From the NCBI RefSeq assembly GCF_000499205.1, contig NZ_AWUK01000010.1:310001-374000 (forward strand): a stretch of 64,000 nucleotides of DNA, written 5' to 3'. Positions 35,417-42,703 of the stretch are shown piece after piece; within the stretch, counting starts at the first letter, position 1, and each line of letters starts with the position of its first letter. A model generated the notes under the pieces. It was given only the letters and a program-made list of their open reading frames with translations. It ran no database searches and was not told the origin of the DNA. This DNA comes from Paenibacillus sp. MAEPY2 (GTDB lineage Bacteria > Bacillota > Bacilli > Paenibacillales > Paenibacillaceae). The translations under genes were made by a program, and so were the position numbers.

Positions 35417-35995
35417 TTACCCCATCTTCCGCCCAAGCTGCTCGATCTTATCCAACCATTTCTTTCTCTGTTCCTCGGACTGTTTACCCACCAGATCTAC
35501 AGGTGTTATGCGCACAGGTTTGATGCCTGTCAGAGCAAAGGTGGAGATCTTCATCATTTTGTGTGCGGGCTCACCCTGGAACCATTTGTAGTACCAGTTC
35601 GGACCATCCATGGTGGTGATCATGCGAGCCGTACGGCCTTTGAGCAGCTGATCCGGGAAAAGTTTACCTTTGTGATATTTGAAGGCATAACCTGGCATAA
35701 AGATGCGGTCGATGAATCCTTTGAACAAAGCTGGCGGTCCTCCCCACCAAATCGGGAATATCCATACCAAATGCTCTGCCCACTTTATTGCCTCTTGGGC
35801 TTCTAGCAAGTCCGGTTCAAGCGGCAGTTTATTACGATAGCCTCCCTCTAAATTCATGTTGAATTCCAGTTCGTTTAGGGTGATCATGCGAACCTCGGCA
35901 CTTGCCTGCACAGCACCTTTACGATAAGCCTCGGCGATTGCGCCATTGTAACTTGGGGAAACGGGATTGCCCTGGATGATTAATATTTTCTTCAT
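35417..35995 (-). CDS. NAD(P)H:quinone oxidoreductase, flavodoxin fold (KefG/MdaB-like)
   Basis: 192 aa. It opens KKILIIQGNPVSPSYNGAIAEAY, the FMN/FAD phosphate-binding start of flavodoxin-like quinone reductases; HLVWIFPIWWGGPPALFKGFIDRIF is the family hallmark near residue 75. It reduces quinones or nitro/azo compounds by two electrons. A dyad at 36020-36037, upstream of its start, resembles one in the promoter of the TetR gene next door. It is therefore probably repressed by that regulator and induced by electrophiles. Confidence 0.87.
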   Translation of the reverse strand: MKKILIIQGNPVSPSYNGAIAEAYRKGAVQASAEVRMITLNELEFNMNLEGGYRNKLPLEPDLLEAQEAIKWAEHLVWIFPIWWGGPPALFKGFIDRIFMPGYAFKYHKGKLFPDQLLKGRTARMITTMDGPNWYYKWFQGEPAHKMMKISTFALTGIKPVRITPVDLVGKQSEEQRKKWLDKIEQLGRKMG

Positions 35996-36019
35996 GATGA
36001 CGACACGTCCTGTCTATTT

Positions 36020-36037
36020 TAGTTAATGAACACTAAC
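36020..36037. promoter_or_regulatory. Candidate TetR operator upstream of quinone reductase gene
   Basis: AGTTAATGAACACTAACC has the core TTAnTGnnCAnTAA dyad and matches the site at 36723-36740 at most positions. Confidence 0.5.
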
Positions 36038-36045
36038 CTCATGTG

Positions 36046-36068
36046 CAAAAGAAAAGGTCACGAATGAC
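36046..36068 (-). terminator. Terminator after the TetR gene
   Basis: On the minus strand, GGTCA-TTCG-TGACC is followed by TTTTCTTTT. It separates the regulator from the reductase gene. Confidence 0.75.
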
Positions 36069-36123
36069 CCGGTAATCACATCAGAATGTTCTGACGGTTT
36101 GTTGATGATAATTCTTTTTCTTT

Positions 36124-36714
36124 TTATTCCAACGGAAGCTGCCCCAACATCGACGACAGGCGATGAACGGTTTCCCCAGTGTACGGAACAAGCAGCTCGG
36201 GCAGCTCACCTTGCATACTGGAGACGCCCATGCGTGTAATGGCGCCAATAACCAGAACAGCCGTGAGACGTGAATCCTGATCTGGCAGCTCCCCCCGCAT
36301 AATTCCCTGATCGATCAGGTCAATTAACGCATCCAGCGGCTGACGGTAATCTTCGCTGCTTCCAGCTTCAATGAAAATCTCGTGATTCTGTGAGATCAAC
36401 AGCAGTCCGTAAGGATCTTCATCATGCAATTGAAGAACCTCGGTAATCAGTTGCCGGAAGCGCTCCAGCACCGGACCTTCCTGGTGAACATAACCGTCAA
36501 TCAAGGCGGTATAGTCCGCGCAATATTGGGTGAAGGCTTCGAGAGCAACAGCATCTTTGTTCTTAAAATGTTTGTAAATCGCCGCATCGGTTACACCAGC
36601 GGCGTCACCGATCTCTTTGACGGAAATGCCGTCAACGCCTTTAGTTGCGAACAAGCGCATTGCCGCTTGTAGGATGTCTTTCTTTTTGCTGTCTACATGA
36701 GGTTTGTTCTTCAT
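36124..36714 (-). CDS. TetR-family regulator, apparently leaderless mRNA
   Basis: 196 aa. The N-terminal TetR helix-turn-helix is ILQAAMRLFATKGVDGISVKEIGDAAGVTDAAIYKHFKNKD; the rest is a helical ligand domain. No ribosome binding site precedes the ATG. Instead TTGCAA-N17-TACTAT on the minus strand (36749-36721) puts the transcription start at or one base before the ATG. An operator-like dyad sits in the spacer, so autorepression is likely. The neighbouring quinone reductase is the probable target. Confidence 0.85.
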   Translation of the reverse strand: MKNKPHVDSKKKDILQAAMRLFATKGVDGISVKEIGDAAGVTDAAIYKHFKNKDAVALEAFTQYCADYTALIDGYVHQEGPVLERFRQLITEVLQLHDEDPYGLLLISQNHEIFIEAGSSEDYRQPLDALIDLIDQGIMRGELPDQDSRLTAVLVIGAITRMGVSSMQGELPELLVPYTGETVHRLSSMLGQLPLE

Positions 36715-36720
36715 GATTGT

Positions 36721-36749
36721 ATAGTAAGTGATCGCTAACTAAATTGCAA
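36721..36749 (-). promoter_or_regulatory. Promoter of tetR-type gene with operator in spacer
   Basis: TTGCAA (36749-36744), 17 bases, TACTAT (36726-36721). The dyad AGTAAGTGATCGCTAACT (36723-36740, plus strand) overlaps spacer and -10. Confidence 0.65.
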
Positions 36750-36998
36750 GGGTAATTTATGAATTGCTTGATATTCTGCATCCAGAGTGCTGCTGTTCAA
36801 AAGCTTGCAGCTTGGTAGGTGTCAACGTATGATGAATAGAAATAAGCACTTTACATCATTACCGATTACGTTTTACAAACTGCAAGATATAGAGGGATAC
36901 GCCTGTTCAACGGGAGCTTTGTCCCTGCGGGTATGGCGGAAGCTAATGATGCAAAATGCCGGCGTTTTCATTCGGACTAATTACGGAGGGCACGGAGT

Positions 36999-37982
36999 AT
37001 GGTTAACCAGGGGAATGCAGAATTACATGTTTCTTGCTGGGTGACCCCGCAAGGAATGTTGAATGACCGTTATGTATGCAAACGTGAACGGCTGTACAAA
37101 GGCATGAACGGCAGATATGTCGAGCGATTCACAGCCCCGGGTGGAGAGAGCTATATTTTTAAGCCGTTGACCCATCAAGGGCAGCATGGGCGTGAACAAT
37201 GGATAGCAGAGCATGTGCTGGTGCATTTACCGCCGATCTATCCCCGGCTCATCGCTGCATCAGTCAGAGACGCTACACCGGATCAGAGCTGGCTAATCTA
37301 CGAGGATCTGGGACAACTGGTGCATGATTCGCGGGAAAATACGCTGTCAGCTGCTGCTGTAAACATGGCCGAATGGCACACGATACCTGTTTCCGGCTGG
37401 GGCGAAATGCCTCATGAAGGTCAGAAACCACCCATTCGGAACATGCTGGACGAGCTGCTCGGGCAGGCGAGAGCTACCGAGGATCTGCTATTCAAACTGG
37501 GAATGACGCTGTCTCCAATCGATTGGAACAGCATCATCACGTTAATTTGCAAGGCAGACGAAGAACTTCCACGAGTTCTGTGTCATGGTGACCTGCATCC
37601 CGGTAACATGGCGGATGTGAATGGCAGACTGGTCATCATCGATTGGGAGCATGCCCATCTCAACACGCCGCTTTGGGACATATATCATCTGGTGGATCTA
37701 TCGCATCCGCTGTACCCGAGAAACGTTACGCCTGAGCTGCGGGAGCGAATCATTAATGTTTATCTGGACGGGCTGGAGCGCCATAGCGTTCAGGTTGACC
37801 GGGTTACTTTTAAAAGCTGGTACAGTGCATATGCCATTGTATTCTCGCTCTGGATGCTGCGTCTGATTGATGGGGATCTGAGAAGTGCAGACTGTGTATG
37901 GCCCGAGGAACAGCTGCGGAACCAGTGGCATGAGACGGCAATGACGCTGGAACAGTGCATGAACCGATTGTTCACGGAATAG
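36999..37982 (+). CDS. Aminoglycoside phosphotransferase-like kinase (APH family)
   Basis: 327 aa. Protein-kinase-like fold with the Brenner motif VLCHGDLHPGNMADV (catalytic Asp) and IIDWEHAHLNTPLWDIYHLV (metal-binding DxD-like) near residues 195-225. The family phosphorylates small molecules such as aminoglycosides, choline, homoserine or sugars. GGAGGG is 8 bases before the ATG. A glycosyltransferase gene follows after 18 bases in the same operon, so a sugar or cell-wall substrate is as plausible as an antibiotic. Confidence 0.8.
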   Translation: MVNQGNAELHVSCWVTPQGMLNDRYVCKRERLYKGMNGRYVERFTAPGGESYIFKPLTHQGQHGREQWIAEHVLVHLPPIYPRLIAASVRDATPDQSWLIYEDLGQLVHDSRENTLSAAAVNMAEWHTIPVSGWGEMPHEGQKPPIRNMLDELLGQARATEDLLFKLGMTLSPIDWNSIITLICKADEELPRVLCHGDLHPGNMADVNGRLVIIDWEHAHLNTPLWDIYHLVDLSHPLYPRNVTPELRERIINVYLDGLERHSVQVDRVTFKSWYSAYAIVFSLWMLRLIDGDLRSADCVWPEEQLRNQWHETAMTLEQCMNRLFTE

Positions 37983-38000
37983 AAATGAGGGGTGCAGAAC

Positions 38001-38999
38001 ATGCGTAAAGTAGGACTCGTAATGCGTAAAATTCAATTCACCGAGGCGCAGGGCCCGCGCGTATTTGCGGATCGGCTGAAGCAAATTGGGCTGGAGCTGG
38101 GTGTAGAGATTGTGTTCATCTCACCGGAGCGCCATGTGAGCGGGTATGACTGGTTGCCGGGTTATGAGCATGAGAAAGGCGACCTGGTGAACTATGATAT
38201 CGTACTGGACCAGATATATAGCCAAAATATAGAGCATGTCATCTACACCGTATCCGGGTTTACGTTTTTGAAGATGTTTTTACCGAAAAGCGTGTTGTTC
38301 CCGCACAGCTTTCCCGACCCGGCGCTGACGGGTTACGAAATGATGAAGCCATTCTATACAATGGTGGATAAAGCGATTGTGCAGACGGAGTTTTTGAAAA
38401 CAGAGCTGGGCCGCAATTTCGGGGTACATGACGTGAACGTCATTCCGATTGGCTTTAGTGAAGAGCTGGCGAACCGACATTACGACCCGAGTCAGGTCGT
38501 GCATAATCGCGTGCTCTGGATCGGTCGGGATGAGGCGAATCGCCGTCCGGATCTGGTGCTGGAATATGCCCGGCAGAACCCGGACAAGGAAGTGTACATG
38601 GTGTTTGGGGGCAGACGATACGAAGAAAGCATGAAGAAATACAGCATTCCGGACAACGTAAAACTGCAATTCGCGCTGACGCAGGATGAAGTATTCACCC
38701 TGATGAATTCGTCCAAGGTATATTGGAGCTGTTCGGCCTTTGATACGTTTGCGATGCCGCTGACAGAAGCGATGGCAATGGGCAAAATGGTGGTAAAACC
38801 CGAGCATGCCTGCTACGGACACATCCGTTCTACGCATGCCTTTGCAGGCAATGAGGATAACTGGTTTGAATTGGTGAACATGGCGGCTGCCGCGCCGCGC
38901 AGTGTGTCGGAAGACAACCGGGACTATGCGTTCGGTGCTTTCTCACGCACGATCATGAAAGAGGGATACCGAAACTTTTTCGCGAACTGGTTGAAGTAA
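38001..38999 (+). CDS. Glycosyltransferase (GT4-like, single-gene)
   Basis: 332 aa. The C-terminal half shows the GT-B nucleotide-sugar domain: NRVLWIGRDEANRRPDLVLEY, YMVFGGRRYEESM, then SSKVYWSCSAFDTFAMPLTEAMAMGK with the E-x7-E type motif of GT4 enzymes. No membrane segment is present. GAGGGG precedes the ATG. It is in one operon with the upstream phosphotransferase and probably the small membrane protein downstream. Donor and acceptor are unknown. Confidence 0.75.
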   Translation: MRKVGLVMRKIQFTEAQGPRVFADRLKQIGLELGVEIVFISPERHVSGYDWLPGYEHEKGDLVNYDIVLDQIYSQNIEHVIYTVSGFTFLKMFLPKSVLFPHSFPDPALTGYEMMKPFYTMVDKAIVQTEFLKTELGRNFGVHDVNVIPIGFSEELANRHYDPSQVVHNRVLWIGRDEANRRPDLVLEYARQNPDKEVYMVFGGRRYEESMKKYSIPDNVKLQFALTQDEVFTLMNSSKVYWSCSAFDTFAMPLTEAMAMGKMVVKPEHACYGHIRSTHAFAGNEDNWFELVNMAAAAPRSVSEDNRDYAFGAFSRTIMKEGYRNFFANWLK

Positions 39000-39053
39000 T
39001 ACGTGGTCTGTAACAACGGGTTCTAACCATTCAGCAAGAAGGAGGATAACCTT

Positions 39054-39338
39054 ATGGATGTACTCATCCTGTGGACGGTCGGTATGTGGGCGGTGCTGCT
39101 GCTGATTGAATGGCTCATCTATCGGATGCAAGGACGCCGAATGACCTGGGTTCAATATATACTGCCATGTGTGGCCTTGCTCGGCGGAGCTACTGTGATC
39201 ATGATTAGCATTGATATTGGCGGGTGGAACGGCATCGGATATGCCTTGCTTGGCGCATCGCTCGGTACATCGGGAATGTTGACACTAATTACGGTGGCAA
39301 TTACGGATGTGGTGTTCCGGCGTCGGGGAAGGTATTAA
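39054..39338 (+). CDS. Small membrane protein, function unknown
   Basis: 94 aa with three hydrophobic segments: LILWTVGMWAVLLLIEWLIY, YILPCVALLGGATVIMISI and ALLGASLGTSGMLTLITVAI, ending in a basic tail RRRGRY. An excellent AAGGAGG lies before the ATG. It resembles small YesK-type proteins of bacilli in size and layout, but no family is certain. Probably co-transcribed with the glycosyltransferase 54 bases upstream. Confidence 0.7.
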   Translation: MDVLILWTVGMWAVLLLIEWLIYRMQGRRMTWVQYILPCVALLGGATVIMISIDIGGWNGIGYALLGASLGTSGMLTLITVAITDVVFRRRGRY

Positions 39339-39388
39339 TCGTAACGGTTAAACTGCTGTACAGTAAGGATGATTAGGCGATCAGACGG

Positions 39389-39418
39389 TTGCAGGAATGC
39401 ATTCGTCTGTGATATATT
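39389..39418 (+). promoter_or_regulatory. Promoter of ABC-F leader region
   Basis: TTGCAG (39389-39394), 18-base spacer, TATATT (39413-39418). Transcription would start near 39425, 26 bases before the leader frame. Confidence 0.55.
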
Positions 39419-39450
39419 GGCATTAATTATGACAAGGGAGGTGAAGACAG

Positions 39451-39612
39451 GTGAATCACGCGATGCTTAACAACCGTATTAGCCAGCTGCCAATTGCTAT
39501 GGCTGGCATTGTTCATACTTTTTCAACTAACGGGAGAAGTCTGTCCAAATTTGAATATACGGAAATTAACATTTGTGAGAAGATGCCTGCCTTGACCTCA
39601 TTCGGACGATAA
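39451..39612 (+). CDS. Leader ORF (uORF) upstream of ABC-F gene
   Basis: 53 codons starting GTG (MNHAMLNNRISQLPIAMAGI...), with GGAGGTGA at ideal distance. It ends 21 bases before an intrinsic terminator that itself precedes the ABC-F gene. A hairpin with stem GCCAGC/GCTGGC (39482-39507) lies inside the frame. This promoter-uORF-terminator-gene order is that of ribosome-mediated attenuators in which a stalled ribosome allows read-through. The peptide matches no family I know; translation is inferred from the ribosome binding site. Confidence 0.6.
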   Translation: MNHAMLNNRISQLPIAMAGIVHTFSTNGRSLSKFEYTEINICEKMPALTSFGR

Positions 39613-39633
39613 GCAATTTTGCTTGAATTCTGA

Positions 39634-39667
39634 AGAGCCGCGGAGCTAACCTCCTGCGGCTCTTTTT
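39634..39667 (+). terminator. Intrinsic terminator/attenuator between uORF and ABC-F gene
   Basis: AGAGCCGC/GCGGCTCT with an inner GGAG/CTCC extension and loop CTAA, followed by T5. It lies 44 bases before the ABC-F start with no promoter visible between, so read-through must be controlled. Confidence 0.85.
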
Positions 39668-39710
39668 GTGTTGCGGTCAGGATCTTCCAATCCATAGGAG
39701 GAACCTTATT

Positions 39711-41645
39711 ATGATGATTATTAGCGCACAACAACTGACCCAATACCACGGAGCACATCTGGTGCTGGACGGCATTACGTTTGAAATTATGGAAGGCGAC
39801 AAGGTCGCCCTGATCGGCCGCAACGGGAGCGGTAAAACAACATTGATGCGCCTGATGGCACGACAGAATCAACCGGATGAAGGGCAATTGATGATCAAGA
39901 AGGATACACGTATCGGGTACGTGGCTCAGGTGCCGGAAGGAATGGATGATTATACGGTGCTGGATGTGCTGAGTCTTGGATTCAGGGAGCTTATGGCGTG
40001 CCGGAGCCAAATGAAGGAAATGGAGCAGCAGATGTCCGATCCGGACTGTGCAGCCGATCCGAACCAATTGGAGCGCCTGTTGAAGCGGTATGCGGCGTTG
40101 CAGGAACAGTTTGAGCGTGAGGGCGGATATGAGATGGATGCCCGGATCGATCAGGTCGCGGACGGTCTGGATATTGCGAAGGAGCATTACGGATGGCGTT
40201 TTGGTTCGTTGTCTGGTGGTGAACAGACACGGGTTGTGCTGGCTTCACAGCTAATTGTAAGGCCTGATCTGTTATTGCTGGATGAGCCGACCAACCATCT
40301 TGATCTGGAGCGGGTGGAATGGCTGGAAGGATTTTTGCGCGAGTATACAGGTACGATTATCCTGATCTCACATGATCGCTACTTTTTGGACCGTGTGGCA
40401 TCTAGGACGTTGGAGCTGGAAGATGGAGAAGCGCAAACGTCTGATGGCGGTTATACGGAATATATGAAGGTGAAGGAACAACGACTGCTGCAGCAATTTG
40501 AGGAGTTCAAGGAGCAGCAGAAGGTGATCAAAAAAATGAAGGAAACGATCCGCCAATTGGAGGAATGGGGCCGAGTCGGGGGCAACGAAAAGTTCTTCCG
40601 GCGTGCGGCTTCCATGCGCAAGGCTATTGAGCGGATGGAGCAGGTAAAGCGGCCAGTACTGGAGCGGCGTAACGCAGACTTCGATGTACGTCCTACGGAT
40701 CGTACGGGAAAACGGGTGGCCGTTATGGAACAGGTCGAAAAGGCTTATGGAGAACGCCCAATTCTGCGAGGTGTCTCGGGATTACTCGAATATGGCGACA
40801 AAATTGCCCTGATTGGACGCAATGGTTCAGGCAAAACGACATTGTTCAAACTCTTGTTGGGCGAGGAGCAGCCGAGTGCAGGCAGCCTGGAGTGGGGTGC
40901 ACGTGTGGATGTCGGCTATCTGGCCCAGCAAGAGGAGCCTTCCAATCCGAAGCTGAACGTGCTGGAATACTTCAGGTTGGAAGCGGGCGTGGAAGAAGGA
41001 GAAGCACGCGGCATTTTGGCCCGATATTTGTTCTATGGAGCAGATGTGTTCCGCTCGGTAGGACAGCTGTCTGGAGGGGAGTGGACACGGCTAAGGCTGG
41101 CTCTTCTGGTTCAGCGCAAGCCGAATGTGCTTTTGCTGGATGAACCGACCAACCATCTGGATATCGCTTCAAGGGAAGCGCTCGAAGAGTCGCTCGTTGA
41201 TTTTGAAGGGACGGTGCTGGCCATCTCACATGACCGCTACTTCGTCAATCGACTCGCTTCCCGTGTATGGGAACTGGAGAACGGGCGGATGATCGCCTAT
41301 CTGGGAGACTATGAAGCCTATCGCGAGAAGAAGCTTGATCTGCAAGCACGTGCAGCGGCAGCAAATCAGCAGATAGCAGGTGTAGCGACTCCAACACGTG
41401 GGAGTGCCAAACCGCCACAGGAGACGAGGTCCGCTGCAACGCCTGATACAACGTCCACATCCAAGAAGCTTTCCGCTGAACAATTGGAGCAAAGACTGGC
41501 TCGACTGGAAGAGCAAATTCTGGTGCTGGATCATCAGCTTGAATCTGCGGAGAACACGCCAGATGAGCTGGAGCAAATATGGAACGAACGCGAGCGACTT
41601 TCTGGCGAATACAATGAAATGTTGGCCCAGTGGGCAGAGCTGTGA
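39711..41645 (+). CDS. ABC-F family ATPase (ribosome-associated, probable antibiotic resistance type)
   Basis: 644 aa with two ABC cassettes and no membrane segments. Walker A is GRNGSGKTT in both; signatures are LSGGEQTRVVL and LSGGEWTRLRL; Walker B is LLLLDEPTNHLD and LLLDEPTNHLD. The linker between them (about residues 245-330, EEFKEQQKVIKKMKETIRQL...) is the P-site tRNA interaction arm. A 100-residue C-terminal extension ends in a coiled coil. ABC-F proteins bind the ribosomal E site; leader-controlled ones usually displace antibiotics. The resistance role is inferred from the attenuator; the drug class is unknown. AGGAGG precedes the ATG. Confidence 0.87.
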   Translation: MMIISAQQLTQYHGAHLVLDGITFEIMEGDKVALIGRNGSGKTTLMRLMARQNQPDEGQLMIKKDTRIGYVAQVPEGMDDYTVLDVLSLGFRELMACRSQMKEMEQQMSDPDCAADPNQLERLLKRYAALQEQFEREGGYEMDARIDQVADGLDIAKEHYGWRFGSLSGGEQTRVVLASQLIVRPDLLLLDEPTNHLDLERVEWLEGFLREYTGTIILISHDRYFLDRVASRTLELEDGEAQTSDGGYTEYMKVKEQRLLQQFEEFKEQQKVIKKMKETIRQLEEWGRVGGNEKFFRRAASMRKAIERMEQVKRPVLERRNADFDVRPTDRTGKRVAVMEQVEKAYGERPILRGVSGLLEYGDKIALIGRNGSGKTTLFKLLLGEEQPSAGSLEWGARVDVGYLAQQEEPSNPKLNVLEYFRLEAGVEEGEARGILARYLFYGADVFRSVGQLSGGEWTRLRLALLVQRKPNVLLLDEPTNHLDIASREALEESLVDFEGTVLAISHDRYFVNRLASRVWELENGRMIAYLGDYEAYREKKLDLQARAAAANQQIAGVATPTRGSAKPPQETRSAATPDTTSTSKKLSAEQLEQRLARLEEQILVLDHQLESAENTPDELEQIWNERERLSGEYNEMLAQWAEL

Positions 41646-41715
41646 GACAGGTCAGGTCAGGGAGCTGATCGTAAGTTAGATCTTGAAATAGATTTGAAAT
41701 AGATGAAGAAAGGAA

Positions 41716-41745
41716 GAGGGCTGGAGAATATTCTCTGGCCTTTTT
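41716..41745 (+). terminator. Terminator after ABC-F gene
   Basis: An imperfect stem (AGGGC...GGCCT with AGAAT/ATTCT core) is followed by T5. Confidence 0.6.
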
Positions 41746-41797
41746 GCTTTTAAAAACTAACATACGAATAGATTCATTTCGATCTATATCTTGCTGA

Positions 41798-41826
41798 TTG
41801 AAAAACGCTCTTGGGATTTATATAAA
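41798..41826 (+). promoter_or_regulatory. Promoter of the ygiBC/yjf-like operon
   Basis: TTGAAA (41798-41803), 17-base spacer, TATAAA (41821-41826). Confidence 0.65.
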
Positions 41827-41873
41827 ATGCTTTTTTACATGTCAGCGGGAATAGTGTAACTTTTTTCCTTCTC

Positions 41874-42422
41874 ATGCGTTTAATACGTTTGTGTGTAATG
41901 AAACGGCTCCTCTTAGAGCTTACAGAAAGGCAGGTTATCGTTATTTATTATTCATTGACTTATCGGAACTGGTCGGATGACCGGCAGGTGGAGACGGGGG
42001 TATTGGAGCAGGCTTCGGTCACTCGTGATGAACTGTTCATGCGCAAGTTGGTTGATGCTACTCTGATGAAAAATAAGCTCTGGGCGCATCTGTCCAATGA
42101 ATGCGAGGATCGTCGGGAGCATGCAGTCTACTTGACCGACTACAACAATCAAAAGCCTGCGGAATACGGTACAGCGATTGCGGACGCTGCGCTGGCGATG
42201 TGCAAAATGTCCTCCATGTTCAGCGCGGAATACATGCTGTGGAATGGGAGTGCATTTCAGGAATTGGACTTGGCGGAATCCTCCTCTTACACGATGGAGC
42301 TTGCCGAGCAGCTACTGGACCATTACATGGTCCGTGGCGGTATAACCTATGAATTTGTGTATTCCGTGCTGGATACGGATCGCAAGAAAGTGTTGTTTTT
42401 TATGAAGGAGGTGGATCTGTAA
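41874..42422 (+). CDS. Hypothetical protein, first gene of ATP-grasp/DUF350 operon
   Basis: 182 aa if started at ATG 41874; an ATG at 41898 (MKRLLLELTERQ) is also possible and neither has a good ribosome binding site. The sequence is mixed alpha/beta with no membrane segment and no family I recognise. It ends at 42422, overlapping the next start by one base, so it belongs to the operon with a lipoprotein, an ATP-grasp ligase and a DUF350 protein. Whether it corresponds to the unrelated accessory genes of the E. coli yjf cluster cannot be told by eye. Confidence 0.65.
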   Translation: MRLIRLCVMKRLLLELTERQVIVIYYSLTYRNWSDDRQVETGVLEQASVTRDELFMRKLVDATLMKNKLWAHLSNECEDRREHAVYLTDYNNQKPAEYGTAIADAALAMCKMSSMFSAEYMLWNGSAFQELDLAESSSYTMELAEQLLDHYMVRGGITYEFVYSVLDTDRKKVLFFMKEVDL

Positions 42423-42697
42423 TGGCCGAAAATCCCACACCCAAACCCGGCTCACGTGCCAAGCTGGTTGCCTTCTCGCTCATGCTTGCGGTTCCAGCCG
42501 TATTATCCGGTTGTGGCAGCAATAGCGATGAATGCGACCCGGAATACGATACCGGATGCGAGTATAACTCCAGCAGCGGGCACTATTACTATGGTGGCGG
42601 ATCGTCCTATCGGAGCAACAAGGACAGCAGCTCCTACAGCAAATCCAGTTCCAAATCGAGCGGCTTTGGCAGCTTCTTCCGCAGTACGGGAGGTTAG
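42422..42697 (+). CDS. Small lipoprotein, YgiB/YjfM-like position
   Basis: 91 aa. A basic start, a hydrophobic segment (LVAFSLMLAVPAVL) and lipobox LSGC with C31 indicate a lipoprotein. The mature part is Ser/Tyr/Gly-rich and low in complexity (SGHYYYGGGSSYRSN, then Lys/Ser repeats). GGAGGTGG precedes the ATG, overlapping the end of the previous gene. In E. coli a DUF1190 lipoprotein (YgiB or YjfM) likewise precedes an ATP-grasp ligase; homology here is suggestive, not proven. Confidence 0.75.
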   Translation: MAENPTPKPGSRAKLVAFSLMLAVPAVLSGCGSNSDECDPEYDTGCEYNSSSGHYYYGGGSSYRSNKDSSSYSKSSSKSSGFGSFFRSTGG

Positions 42698-42703
42698 AAC
42701 CTG

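Noticed and set aside
36787-37044. 85-codon plus-strand frame before the phosphotransferase gene
   Set aside because: It overlaps the next gene in another frame, lacks a Shine-Dalgarno sequence and has no coherent fold signal.
39513-40187. 224-codon minus-strand frame covering the leader and the 5' end of the ABC-F gene
   Set aside because: It overlaps ABC-F Walker A coding and the terminator, with no ribosome binding site.
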